This document shows, piece after piece, positions 1-8,387 of a stretch of 64,000 nt of DNA. The number at the start of each line of letters is the position of its first letter. Positions within the stretch are counted from its first letter, which is position 1. Position numbers and translations under genes: made by a program. Source of the stretch: CAWIVJ01 sp963839525 (GTDB lineage: Bacteria; Cyanobacteriota; Vampirovibrionia; Gastranaerophilales; Gastranaerophilaceae); assembly GCA_963839525.1 (NCBI GenBank), contig CAWIVJ010000005.1, positions 310,001-374,000 of the forward strand, written 5' to 3'. The notes under the pieces were generated by a model that worked only from the letters and a program-made list of their open reading frames with translations, ran no database searches and was not told the origin of the DNA.

Positions 1-271
1 TTAAATAATCTGCTAAGTATTTTCCATCATTTAAGAAAGTTAAAGCTTTCCAATATTTATTTTTATCTTTTAAGTACTCTAAAAGCCCTATTAAGCTTAA
101 GTAAATAGACATTTTCTCTGAAGAATTTTCTTGCATAAATTGCTTTTGTATAGCCATAACCTGTAAAAAAGCTTCTTCATACTGATTATTAAATAATTTT
201 TCAATTATAGGCTTAATAAAAATCTTACCATTTGTTGATGACTTATTTTCTATTTTTTGATTAGTACTCAT
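1..271 (-). CDS. Hypothetical protein, N-terminal part (runs off the window)
   Basis: An open frame on the minus strand starts with ATG at 271 (MSTNQKIENKSS...) and stays open for 90 codons to the window edge, so the C-terminus is missing. A purine-rich AAGGATGAAGG precedes the start. The visible protein is hydrophilic, mostly helical and without a signal peptide; phrases such as NNQYEEAFLQVMAIQ and WKALTFLNDGKYLA have the spacing of TPR-like helical hairpins, but I do not recognise a family. It is divergent from the glycosyltransferase at 406. Function unknown. Confidence 0.6.
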   Translation of the reverse strand, partial: MSTNQKIENKSSTNGKIFIKPIIEKLFNNQYEEAFLQVMAIQKQFMQENSSEKMSIYLSLIGLLEYLKDKNKYWKALTFLNDGKYLADYL

Positions 272-405
272 CCTTCATCCTTAACAACTTTCCTATATAA
301 CCTATTTTATTGTACAATATTTTTGTTGATAATACAAATAAAATTTACGGAAAGATAAATATATCTTTAAATTCGATTAAATGCAAATTTTGCAGAAAGT
401 TGTTA

Positions 406-1098
406 ATGAATAAAATAACTATACTTATACCGGTATTCAATGAAGTTAGTAATTTAAAAGCAATTCTTCAAAAAGTTGAAGAAGCTTTTTTTGGTGGACT
501 TGAAAAAGAGATTATATTAATTGATGATTTTTCTACAGATGGCACAAGAGAAATTCTTGAAAATTTAAAAGATAATTATAAAATCTTTTATCATAACAAA
601 AATATGGGAAAAGGTGCCGCGCTTAGAACAGGTTTTGAGCACATTACCGGAGATATCGTTGTAATTCAAGATGCAGATCTGGAATATGATCCCGCAGATT
701 ACGAATCATTAATAAAATTGATTTTAGATGGAAAAGCTGACGTAGTTTACGGTTCCAGATTATCTGGTGCAAAACCTTCACGTTCATTTATGTTTACCCA
801 CTTACTTGGAAACAAATTTCTTACTTTGATGACAAATATATTGTACAATACAACTTTAACTGATATGGAAACTTGTTATAAAGCTTTTAGAACAGAGTTT
901 ATAAAAGGGCTCAAAATCAAATCAAACAGATTTGATTTTGAGCCCGAGATAACGGCAAAAGTTTTAAAGAAAGGAGCCAGATTATATGAACTTCCTATTT
1001 CTTATTATGGAAGAGACTATTCTGAAGGAAAAAAAATAACTTGGAAGGATGGAATTCATGCCATCTGGGCACTTTTAAAATTTAGGTTTAGTGATTGA
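406..1098 (+). CDS. Family 2 glycosyltransferase (polyprenyl-phosphate sugar transferase type)
   Basis: A 230-aa GT-A fold enzyme with ILIPVFNE at the N-terminus, DDFSTDGT for nucleotide-sugar binding, NMGKGAALRTGF, the DXD-type metal motif in QDADLEYDP, then GSR and TDMETCYKAF. This order matches the DPM1/DPG-synthase group, which transfers mannose or glucose from a nucleotide sugar to a polyprenyl phosphate. There are no C-terminal membrane helices, so it would work at the inner face of the membrane. The frame opens at 310, but the first 32 codons are not GT-like; ATG 406 places the protein directly at the ITILIPVFNE strand. The exact sugar cannot be read from sequence. Confidence 0.85.
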   Translation: MNKITILIPVFNEVSNLKAILQKVEEAFFGGLEKEIILIDDFSTDGTREILENLKDNYKIFYHNKNMGKGAALRTGFEHITGDIVVIQDADLEYDPADYESLIKLILDGKADVVYGSRLSGAKPSRSFMFTHLLGNKFLTLMTNILYNTTLTDMETCYKAFRTEFIKGLKIKSNRFDFEPEITAKVLKKGARLYELPISYYGRDYSEGKKITWKDGIHAIWALLKFRFSD

Positions 1099-1122
1099 AA
1101 AATAAAATTTGAAAGGTAAAAT

Positions 1123-1623
1123 ATGAAAAGAATTTTAAATAATTTTATGTTAATTTTACTGTTACTATTCACAATTACATTAGGTATTTCTGCTCAAGAA
1201 ACAGTACTTAAAACAGGAATTTCTATTGACAAAGTACCTAATGAATTATACGGAACATGGCGTGTATCATCAAAATTAATTTCAACAAACAGTAAAGGTC
1301 TTTTTAAAGAAAAGAGTGTAGATTTATGGAACTTATCAAGAACTTCCGACGTCATTATATTAGATAACCCTTTTACAGGGGCGAATGCTTCTATTATGAT
1401 TGATGAAGTAAATGGAGATTTTATAAAATTTAAAAAAGTAGGAGACTATGATAGTAAAAAGTTGACAGATACGGTACAATTAAATTTAGGGAAGGAGACT
1501 TTTACGGGGATAAATTATTTGAAATTGGATACTGTTTCAGAAGTTGACGGGCATGTAATCAAAAGTGAAACAGCTGTTTACGAATTGACAGGAGAGAAAA
1601 TTTCAGGAACAAGCATTAAGTGA
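1123..1623 (+). CDS. Exported protein of unknown function
   Basis: A 166-aa protein with a clear Sec signal peptide: MKR, a hydrophobic core (LILLLLFTITLG), and a predicted signal peptidase I site after ISA near residue 24. The mature part begins with VPNELYGTWRVSSKL and alternates short polar and hydrophobic stretches, as expected for a small beta-rich, lipocalin-like or DUF-type periplasmic domain. I do not recognise a named family. It follows the glycosyltransferase by 24 nt and may share its transcript. ATG 1123 is preceded by GAAAGG. Confidence 0.7.
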   Translation: MKRILNNFMLILLLLFTITLGISAQETVLKTGISIDKVPNELYGTWRVSSKLISTNSKGLFKEKSVDLWNLSRTSDVIILDNPFTGANASIMIDEVNGDFIKFKKVGDYDSKKLTDTVQLNLGKETFTGINYLKLDTVSEVDGHVIKSETAVYELTGEKISGTSIK

Positions 1624-1658
1624 CATAGTTCTTGGCGAAAAATGAGCCTTAGAAATAG

Positions 1659-1698
1659 GTCATTGCGAGGAGAAGCAAAGCTTCGACACGGCAATCTA
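1659..1698. repeat. Short palindromic repeat, CATTGCGAGGA family
   Basis: The intergenic DNA carries GTCATTGCGAGGAGAAGC, a short middle containing an AGCTT palindrome, and ends CACGGCAATC. Related copies lie at 4008-4050 and 4071-4112, with a short degenerate trace near 63637. It lies between the exported protein and trxB and is not coding. Dispersed imperfect palindromes of this type are common in host-associated low-GC genomes. Confidence 0.6.
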
Positions 1699-1719
1699 AA
1701 GTAGAAGAGGAGGCAAAAA

Positions 1720-2658
1720 ATGAAAACATATGGATTTGATACAGTAATATTAGGAGGAGGACCTGCCGGCTTATCTGCAGCGATATATGCAGCCAGAGGG
1801 GCATGTTCTGCTGCAATAATCGATACAAGCATGCTGGGAGGGCAGCCTACAAATTATTTAGAGCTTGAAAATTATCCGGGTTTTGGACTTGTAGACGGTT
1901 TTGATTTGATGGAAAAATTTGAACAGCATGTAGATAAATTTGGTGTATCAAAGTTTCCAATGCAGGAAATAGAAAATGTTGATTTAGTCTCTCAAATTAA
2001 AACTATCAAAACAAAGGAAGCAACATTTAAAGCTAAAACAATAATTATAGCAACCGGAGCTAAAGCAAGAAAACTGGGAATCCCGGGAGAAAAAGAATTT
2101 ATCGGCCGCGGGGTCAGCTACTGTGCAGTTTGCGACGGGGCATTTTATAAAGACAAAATTGTTGCAGTAGTCGGCGGTGGAAATGCGGCGATTGAAGAAG
2201 CAATGTACTTAACAAAATTTGCAAGTAAAGTATACATAATTCATCGCAGAGATATGCTTAGGGCTGATAAAATAATTCAAGAAAGAGCATTTAAAAATGA
2301 GAAAATTGAATTTATTTTTGACACTGTTGCAAAGGAAGTATTGGGTGAAAACGTTGTTAAAACAGTTGTTTTAGAAAATGTGAAAACAAACAAGGTTTCT
2401 AACCTGCAAGTTGACGGTGTTTTCCCTTACATTGGATTTAGTCCTAATGTTGATGGATTCAAAGGTCAAATAGCTCAAGATGAATCAGGATTTATCATAA
2501 CTGATGAAACAATGCAAACATCAGTTAGTGGTGTTTTCGCTGTCGGAGACGTAAGACAAACTCCATTAAGACAGGTTATAACTGCAGCTTCAGACGGTGC
2601 AACAGGTGCTGTTTATGCGGTTAAACATCTTGAGAAACTTGCAGAAGTTCTTATCTAA
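1720..2658 (+). CDS. trxB: Thioredoxin reductase
   Basis: NADPH-dependent flavoenzyme that reduces thioredoxin in the cytosol. The 312-aa length is standard. Visible parts are the FAD motif GGGPAGLSAAIYAARG (residues 12-27), the redox pair CAVC (C135, C138), the NADPH motif GGGNAAIEEA followed by HRRD, and the C-terminal FAD motif GVFAVGDVR. A strong Shine-Dalgarno (GAGGAGG) sits just before ATG 1720. Its stop overlaps the convergent gcvPA stop by four nucleotides, so the two transcripts meet tail to tail. Confidence 0.97.
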   Translation: MKTYGFDTVILGGGPAGLSAAIYAARGACSAAIIDTSMLGGQPTNYLELENYPGFGLVDGFDLMEKFEQHVDKFGVSKFPMQEIENVDLVSQIKTIKTKEATFKAKTIIIATGAKARKLGIPGEKEFIGRGVSYCAVCDGAFYKDKIVAVVGGGNAAIEEAMYLTKFASKVYIIHRRDMLRADKIIQERAFKNEKIEFIFDTVAKEVLGENVVKTVVLENVKTNKVSNLQVDGVFPYIGFSPNVDGFKGQIAQDESGFIITDETMQTSVSGVFAVGDVRQTPLRQVITAASDGATGAVYAVKHLEKLAEVLI

Positions 2659-3941
2659 GATGAATATAACTCTAATTCATCTTTTGAATTCATTTCGGTG
2701 GCTGCAACTAAAATCCTTCTTTCATCCAGTTTTAAGCCGCCGATAATGTTTTTATCTTTTAAATTAGACAAAAATTTATCTGCATTATCAACTTCAATTA
2801 CAAATTCGTTATAAAAATCTTTATTTAAGGTCTTAATTCCTTTTAGAGAAAGCATTTTTGATAGCTCATGGGCATTTTGTGCAGATAAAATACTCACTTG
2901 CTTAAAACCTTTTTCTCCAAGCAATGTTAAATATAAAGTAGCACAAAGAGCAACTAAAGCCTGATTTGAACAAATATTGCTTGTGGCTTTTTCACGCTTA
3001 ATATGCTGCTCGCGTGTTTGGATTGTAAGTGTAAATGCCTGGTTACCTTCTGTATCAAGAGTTCTTCCGGCAATTCTTCCCGGCAACTGGCGCATGAATT
3101 TTTCTCTGCAGGTCATAAATCCGCCATGCGGACCTCCAAACGACATCGGAACACCAAGCGGCTGAATATCTCCTACAACAATATCCGCCCCGTATTCTAC
3201 AGGTGCTTTCAAAATTGCAAGTGAAGAAATATTAACACAAGCAATTAAAAGAGTTTTTGATTGTTCTAATACTTCTTTAAAATTTATTTTTTCGATAGTT
3301 CCGTAAAAATTTGGTGTTTGAATTAAAACACAAGCATACTCACCCGTTTTAATTTTTTCTTCTAAATTTAAATCTGTTTTGAAGTCTTTGGTTTCGATAT
3401 ACTCAATTTCAATTGCGTTAGCCCAAGTATAAGTTTTTATTACTTCTTTATATTCAGGATTAATCGCATCAGAAATAATTACTTTATTTCTCTTAGTGAT
3501 TCTCACTGCCATTAAAATCGCTTCAGCGCAAGCGCTTGCACCGTCATACACAGAAGCATTTGCAACATCCATGCCTGTTAAATTGCAAATCATCGATTGA
3601 AATTCATACATAATCTGCAAAGTTCCCTGGGAAATTTCGGGCTGATAAGGAGTGTAAGCCGTTAAAAATTCCCATCTTTGAGCAATTTGTCCTATGCATG
3701 CCGGAATAAAATGGTTATAAACCCCTGCACCCAAAAAATTTATAACGTCCGTATTATTTTTTTTAGCCAGCGATTTGACTTGTTTTTGAGCTTGCATTTC
3801 GCTCAAAGCGTCAGGTAAATTAAAATTTTTAATCCTTGCTTCTTTAGGGATTTTTTCAAACAATTCTTCAATTGAACCGCTTGAAATACTTTCAAGCATT
3901 TCTTTTCTTGTTTCATCATTATGCGCTAAAAAATTTTTCAC
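2655..3941 (-). CDS. gcvPA: Glycine dehydrogenase (decarboxylating) subunit 1, P-protein alpha
   Basis: The N-terminal half of the split glycine-cleavage P-protein, which decarboxylates glycine and loads the aminomethyl group on GcvH. Family landmarks are INFLGAGVYNHFIPA, AYTPYQPEISQGTLQ, SVYDGASACAEA, SFGGPHGGFM and RAREQHIKR-like TREQHIKREKATSNICSN. The alpha subunit lacks the PLP lysine, which lies on GcvPB; gcvPB, gcvT and gcvH are not in this window. I prefer GTG 3941 over TTG 3968 because AAGGGG lies seven bases upstream and the protein then begins at the usual position. Length is about 428 aa. Confidence 0.93.
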   Translation of the reverse strand: MKNFLAHNDETRKEMLESISSGSIEELFEKIPKEARIKNFNLPDALSEMQAQKQVKSLAKKNNTDVINFLGAGVYNHFIPACIGQIAQRWEFLTAYTPYQPEISQGTLQIMYEFQSMICNLTGMDVANASVYDGASACAEAILMAVRITKRNKVIISDAINPEYKEVIKTYTWANAIEIEYIETKDFKTDLNLEEKIKTGEYACVLIQTPNFYGTIEKINFKEVLEQSKTLLIACVNISSLAILKAPVEYGADIVVGDIQPLGVPMSFGGPHGGFMTCREKFMRQLPGRIAGRTLDTEGNQAFTLTIQTREQHIKREKATSNICSNQALVALCATLYLTLLGEKGFKQVSILSAQNAHELSKMLSLKGIKTLNKDFYNEFVIEVDNADKFLSNLKDKNIIGGLKLDERRILVAATEMNSKDELELYSS

Positions 3942-4007
3942 CAAATTTCCCCTTTTTTTACTATTCAATTATCTATATACTATACTCAAAATAAAAAGTA
4001 GATTTTT

Positions 4008-4112
4008 TGGATTGCCGCGCCGCTCGTTTCACTCACTCCTCGCAATGACACAAAGACAATAGTTATATGTGATTGCGAGGAATTCTGCAATGCAGAATGA
4101 CGAAGCAATCCA
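4008..4112. repeat. Inverted pair of CATTGCGAGGA-family repeats
   Basis: TTGGATTGCCGCGCCGCTCG at 4008 runs to CTCGCAATGACA, and GATTGCGAGGAATTC runs to CGAAGCAATCC at 4112. The two halves are inverted relative to one another, giving a roughly 105-bp imperfect palindrome. It lies upstream of gcvPA in the 446-nt gap before the NFRG gene. The same sequence family is at 1659-1698. Confidence 0.6.
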
Positions 4113-4182
4113 AGAAAAGAAAATCCTGTTTTTATTTTAAAACAAGTATAGTTTTTATAATAACAGGAAATTTCGGAAAATT

Positions 4183-4311
4183 ATGTTAAGAATTATAAAC
4201 AGAGGATTACAAAAATTTACATTCCTTGAAAATCCAACCATAATATTTAATACAGCAGGCAGGATAATCCGAAACAAGCTCAAAGTCAGAATAAATTTTT
4301 CTTTAAACTAG
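4183..4311 (+). CDS. Possible 42-aa small protein
   Basis: ATG 4183 opens a 42-codon frame (MLRIINRGLQKFTF...) ending at TAG 4309-4311. An AGGAAA lies upstream but its spacing (about 12 nt) is too long. The product would be basic with one amphipathic helix. It could equally be chance or the remnant of a larger gene. It lies between the repeats and the NFRG gene on the same strand. Confidence 0.2.
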   Translation: MLRIINRGLQKFTFLENPTIIFNTAGRIIRNKLKVRINFSLN

Positions 4312-4387
4312 CAAAAAATATTTTTAGATTTTTTAAGGCAAATGTATTAAATAAAATAGTTCCAGAGAAAAAGAGAAAGGAAAAAAC

Positions 4388-4858
4388 ATGAATTTAAGAG
4401 TAATGCCGAAAGTTAACACCGTAAACTTACAACAACAAGGATTTAAAAAAGCTCCGGTTAATTTTAGAGGAGTTGAAAAATTTAAAGATAACCTAATGTT
4501 TTTAGAAGATCTTTTTAAAATTCAGACAGCAATAGAAGAAGCCTCAAAGAACGTAGGTAAAGTATCTATATTTGATGTTACCAAGACAAAATTATCAATA
4601 TGGAATATTCAATTAAGGTATAAAATATCTGAGGTTTTAAGAAAAATATCAGGAGATAAAAAGGTTACTGAAGTTTTAAATGACTTTGAATTCTTTATTT
4701 CGAAAGGAAATTTATTACCGGAAGGAAATGATCTTCGTACCCGTAAGGCAAGCAAGTTTTTAGAAAAAATAATAAAAGATAAAGATTTGTCCAAAGTTTC
4801 AGATAAATTTAAAAAAATCTTTCCTTTGAAAAAAGAATTAACAAAAGGAAAATATTAA
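4388..4858 (+). CDS. Lineage-type protein with N-terminal VNFRG motif, probably frameshifted at its end
   Basis: A 156-aa hydrophilic helical protein. The first 30 residues are low in charge and end in KKAPVNFRG, the same kind of leader seen in the 38145-38558 protein (KQKTNFRAK). The rest has no motif I recognise. Reading past the TAA in the -1 frame gives 23 more sensible codons (LKEYPGTGKAFKELSNYLL...) to a stop at 4924-4926. One A missing from the AAAA run near 4850 would join them, so the real gene may span 4388-4926. AAAGG precedes the ATG. Function unknown. Confidence 0.6.
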   Translation: MNLRVMPKVNTVNLQQQGFKKAPVNFRGVEKFKDNLMFLEDLFKIQTAIEEASKNVGKVSIFDVTKTKLSIWNIQLRYKISEVLRKISGDKKVTEVLNDFEFFISKGNLLPEGNDLRTRKASKFLEKIIKDKDLSKVSDKFKKIFPLKKELTKGKY

Positions 4859-4993
4859 AAGAATATCCTGGTACCGGCAAGGCTTTTAAAGAACTTTCAA
4901 ATTATTTACTACCAAGACAACATTAAATGATATAATAGAGGATTTTAAAAATCCTAAAAATTGATAATGGAGAAAAAGTTTAATTTATTTAAC

Positions 4994-5063
4994 AGGGTGG
5001 AGTAAACTCCACCCTTGCAATAACATTCAAAGTAAGCTTCAAATGTAGGTTGGGGTTTAATCT
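4994..5063. repeat. Hairpin plus GTAGGTTGGG-type repeat
   Basis: AGGGTGGAG (4994-5002) and CTCCACCCT (5007-5015) form a perfect 9-bp stem with a TAAA loop, but there is no T-run on either side, so it is a poor intrinsic terminator. It is followed by TGTAGGTTGGGG; GTAGGTTGGG also occurs near 10985 and 12418. It lies 3' of both flanking convergent genes. Confidence 0.45.
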
Positions 5064-5095
5064 TCACAATCTTTTGCCGTACCCTGCTTTAAGGA

Positions 5096-5572
5096 TTAGT
5101 TTTTTGATTTTTTCATTGATTCAATTGTGTTTGTGGTTGATTTTCCTTCCACAAATTCTATAAACTCAATTCTTCCGCCGTTTTTAAGGATGACGTCGGC
5201 TTCAGGAAGTGTTTCAACGGAATAATCCGCTCCTTTTGTATGTACATCAGGCTTAATCTTGTCCAGCAAATCTCTCGGAGAGCTTTCGCCAAACAAAACC
5301 ACATAATCAACGCAGGATAAAGCGCATAAAATCTCAGCTCTGTCGTTTTCATTGTTTATGGGGCGTCCTTCGCCTTTGATTAATTTAACGGATTTATCAG
5401 AATTTAAAAGTATAACCGAATAATCCGCAAAACTTTTTGTTTTTTGCAAATATCTTACATGCCCGACATGCAAAATATCAAAACATCCATTAGTTGTAAC
5501 GACCGTCTTTCCGCTATCTTGGATTTTTTTAACAACATCCCTGATGTTTTCTCGTTTGATTACTTCACCCAT
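5096..5572 (-). CDS. rfaE2: D-glycero-beta-D-manno-heptose 1-phosphate adenylyltransferase (HldE C-domain type)
   Basis: A 158-aa nucleotidyltransferase-fold protein with TTNGCFDILHVGHVRYL, including the catalytic HVGH motif, and the late TKGADYSVETLPE and GKSTTNTI segments. It matches the stand-alone adenylyltransferase half of HldE/RfaE, which makes ADP-heptose for lipopolysaccharide inner core. It has no fused kinase domain, and no hldD or heptosyltransferase is nearby. Start: AAGAGG precedes TTG-TTG-ATG, and ATG 5572 is best placed. It supports an outer membrane, although related enzymes also activate other polar head groups, so the heptose substrate is inferred. Confidence 0.85.
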   Translation of the reverse strand: MGEVIKRENIRDVVKKIQDSGKTVVTTNGCFDILHVGHVRYLQKTKSFADYSVILLNSDKSVKLIKGEGRPINNENDRAEILCALSCVDYVVLFGESSPRDLLDKIKPDVHTKGADYSVETLPEADVILKNGGRIEFIEFVEGKSTTNTIESMKKSKN

Positions 5573-5772
5573 CAACAACCTCTTTTATCTTAAAATATCA
5601 TAAATAAAGAAAAAGTGAAAGGTGAGAAGTAATGAGTGAAGGGTGTAAAATGCATCATTTTGATATCTGAATTAAATAAAAATCTTTAAGGGTACTGTTA
5701 AAATCGTATACTTAACTAAGTCAATGTTTTTAGAGCAAAATATCCCCAAGCCTTAGCACAAAAATTTAAACC

Positions 5773-7569
5773 TTAAAAAATCTTTTTATTCAATTCAGTT
5801 TTTCGTATTCTTATGTTTTCAGGAGTAATTTCAACAAGTTCATCATCGGCAATGTATTCTAAACTGTCTTCCAGAGACATGATTTTAGGTGCCTGTAACG
5901 TTACCATGACATCAGCGGTTGAACTCCTCATATTGGTTAGTTTTTTTGTTTTACAAATATTTAAAGCTATATCTTGTGTTCTATTACCTTCACCGATAAT
6001 CATTCCTCTATAAACTTTTGTTTTAGGAGTTATAAAAAACACTCCTCTGTCTTCAAACTGGGCTAAAGCATAAGGAATCGCCTCACCCTGTTCAAGAGCA
6101 ATTAAAGATCCGCTTCTTTGTTTAGGAATTTCTCCGGCAAAAAATCTATATTCATAAAACGTGTGATACATTATCCCTTCGCCTTTTGTCATACGGATAA
6201 ATTCGCTTCTAAAACCTATCAAACCTCTTGCAGGAATTATAAATTTCAAATGAGTCCTTCCGCTTACAACGTTCATTTCTTGCATTTCTGCCTTTCTTTG
6301 CGAAAGTTTGTCAATACAGCTTCCCGCATATACTTCAGGAACATCTATAATTAAATTTTCATAAGGCTCATGCTGCTTTCCGTCAATGGTTTTAAAAATA
6401 ACTTCAGGCTTTGAAACTTGAAATTCGTAACCTTCACGACGCATTGTTTCAATTAAAATTCCTAAGTGCAACTCTCCGCGGCCGCTTACTCTAAAAACAT
6501 CTGTATTTTCAGTATCTTCAACACGTAAACTTACATTTTTTTCAAGCTCCAAATAAAGCCTTTTTCTAAGCTGCCTTGAAGTGACAAACTTTCCTTCAGT
6601 TCCGGCAAAAGGACTGTCATTTACAGAAAAATTCATTTGCAAAGTCGGTTCATCAATTTTGATTAAAGGAAGGGCGACAGGGTTTGTTAAAGGGCAAATG
6701 GTTTCGCCGATTTGAATATCTGAAAACCCTGCGACACCAATGATATCGCCTGCTTCGGCTTCTTCTATTTCAACCCTGCCTAAATCCTTAAATCCATATA
6801 ACTTTGTTATTTTACCGCGTTCTTGAGAACTATCTGATTTCATTATGCAGACCTGGTCCTGAGATTTTATAATCCCGTTAATTATGCGCCCGATAACAAT
6901 TCTTCCTACATACTCATTATAATCAAGTGTTGTTGCCTGAAATTGAAGCGGTTTTTTAATGTCGCCTTTTGGAGCTTTAATATTATCCAAAATACAATCT
7001 AAAAGCGGTACTATATCTTTTTTCTCATCATCCAAATCTTTAATCGCAAACCCCATTAAACTGCTTGCAAAAATAAAAGGAAAATCAAGTAAATCTTCTC
7101 TATCAGTTAATTCAGTGAACAGGTCAAAAACTTTATCAAGCGCATTTAAAGGATCCGCACCCTGTCTGTCAATTTTATTTATAACGACTATAATTTTAAG
7201 TCCTAATTCAAGTGCTTTTGACAAAACAAATCTGGTTTGCGGCATAGGACCTTCAGCTGCATCAACAATTAATAAAGCTCCGTCAACCATACCCAAAACA
7301 CGTTCAACTTCGCCTCCAAAATCTGCGTGTCCCGGAGTATCTACAACATTAATTTTGTAATCTTTATAATTTATAGAAATATTTTTAGATAAAATTGTAA
7401 TACCGCGTTCACGCTCCAAGTCATTACTGTCAAGTACGCATTTTTGTACAACCTGATTTTCTCTAAAAACTCCGGCTTGTTGAAGCATACAATCTACCAG
7501 CGTTGTTTTTCCATGGTCAACGTGTGCTATTATTGCTATATTTCTTAATTTTTTGTCTTTGGTTTTCAT
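5773..7569 (-). CDS. typA: Ribosome-associated translational GTPase TypA/BipA
   Basis: A 598-aa GTPase of the EF-G family. G1 is AHVDHGKT, the switch region is RERGITI, G3 is DTPGHADFGGEVER and G4 is NKIDR; the domain II beta barrel and TypA-specific C-terminal domain (SGRGELHLGILIETMRREG, then GEAIPYALAQFEDRG) follow. It binds the 70S ribosome and matters for assembly and growth at low temperature or under stress. The length is typical. ATG 7569 is preceded by a modest GGGA. Confidence 0.97.
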   Translation of the reverse strand: MKTKDKKLRNIAIIAHVDHGKTTLVDCMLQQAGVFRENQVVQKCVLDSNDLERERGITILSKNISINYKDYKINVVDTPGHADFGGEVERVLGMVDGALLIVDAAEGPMPQTRFVLSKALELGLKIIVVINKIDRQGADPLNALDKVFDLFTELTDREDLLDFPFIFASSLMGFAIKDLDDEKKDIVPLLDCILDNIKAPKGDIKKPLQFQATTLDYNEYVGRIVIGRIINGIIKSQDQVCIMKSDSSQERGKITKLYGFKDLGRVEIEEAEAGDIIGVAGFSDIQIGETICPLTNPVALPLIKIDEPTLQMNFSVNDSPFAGTEGKFVTSRQLRKRLYLELEKNVSLRVEDTENTDVFRVSGRGELHLGILIETMRREGYEFQVSKPEVIFKTIDGKQHEPYENLIIDVPEVYAGSCIDKLSQRKAEMQEMNVVSGRTHLKFIIPARGLIGFRSEFIRMTKGEGIMYHTFYEYRFFAGEIPKQRSGSLIALEQGEAIPYALAQFEDRGVFFITPKTKVYRGMIIGEGNRTQDIALNICKTKKLTNMRSSTADVMVTLQAPKIMSLEDSLEYIADDELVEITPENIRIRKTELNKKIF

Positions 7570-7628
7570 TTTCCCAAGCTAGTTTATATTTTATTATAAT
7601 TTGATATTCTAATTCCGGCAACTTTTAC

Positions 7629-7651
7629 AAAAGTGTAAAGCTTACACTTTT
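7629..7651 (-). terminator. Hairpin downstream of speD
   Basis: A perfect 10-bp stem (AAAAGTGTAA / TTACACTTTT) with a 3-nt loop. It lies between speD and typA, about 75 nt after the speD stop. On the minus strand the stem ends in TTTT, so it could terminate speD and separate it from typA. The T-run is short. Confidence 0.5.
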
Positions 7652-7727
7652 ATTTTAGCGTAAAAAATTAAAAAGTAAAGGGTATTAACTAAGTAAAATT
7701 TTTTATTCTCTACTTTTACTGTTTAAA

Positions 7728-8159
7728 CTAAATAGCTACTTCAAAAGGAACCTGAGCAACTTTTTGAGTTTCTTCATCAATAATTCCGCGCTTCAGTTCT
7801 TTATAAGAAGCATTTTTTGAATTGAACATTTTTTTCAAATATTCATAAGAAACTTTGGGGTCACATTTATCGCCGCAGGTGAATAAATCAACAGCTGCGT
7901 AACCTAATTCAGGCCAGGTATGGATTGCCAGATGACTTTCCGCGATAATAACTACGCCGCTTACTCCATAGGGGTTAAACATATGAAAACACTTTTGGAC
8001 AATAGTTGCTCCGCATTCCAGAGCTGCCTCTACCATAAGTTTTTCAACCATATTGACATTGTTTAAAATATTAGGGTCACATTCAAAAAATTCAGCTAAA
8101 ACGTGTTGGCCTAAATGAACTTGTTTTTTTCCGTTTGTAAAAGATGTTGTTATTTCCAA
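7728..8159 (-). CDS. speD: S-adenosylmethionine decarboxylase proenzyme
   Basis: A 143-aa pyruvoyl enzyme making decarboxylated SAM, the aminopropyl donor for spermidine. The self-cleavage motif AESHLAIHTWPE gives Ser75 as the future pyruvoyl group; FHMFNPYGVSGVVII and AAVDLFTCGD are also family landmarks. The start appears to be TTG 8159, eight bases after a strong AAGGAGG. An ATG at 8164 between them opens a different frame that ends after four codons. speE is not nearby. Confidence 0.95.
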   Translation of the reverse strand: MEITTSFTNGKKQVHLGQHVLAEFFECDPNILNNVNMVEKLMVEAALECGATIVQKCFHMFNPYGVSGVVIIAESHLAIHTWPELGYAAVDLFTCGDKCDPKVSYEYLKKMFNSKNASYKELKRGIIDEETQKVAQVPFEVAI

Positions 8160-8387
8160 TTCATGAGCCTCCTTATAGGGTTAAACATATAACCCAGAAC
8201 TTAAATGACAATTTACATAATACAATAAAAAACTAAAAAATTGTAATTATTTACCTGGGCTATAAAAAAATTAATAATTTTTAACAAAAATATACCTAAA
8301 AGCCTTATATATTAGCTCATTCAAAAGATGTATTTATATTAATTTTTGTTAATTTAATTTTTAAAATTTTTATTATAAAATTGAACT

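Noticed and set aside
3941..3968. Upstream TTG 3968 as gcvPA start
   Set aside because: No ribosome site precedes it, while AAGGGG lies at ideal distance from GTG 3941.
6959..7360. Long plus-strand frame inside typA
   Set aside because: Shadow of the conserved GTPase; no ribosome site and Ser/Lys-rich composition.
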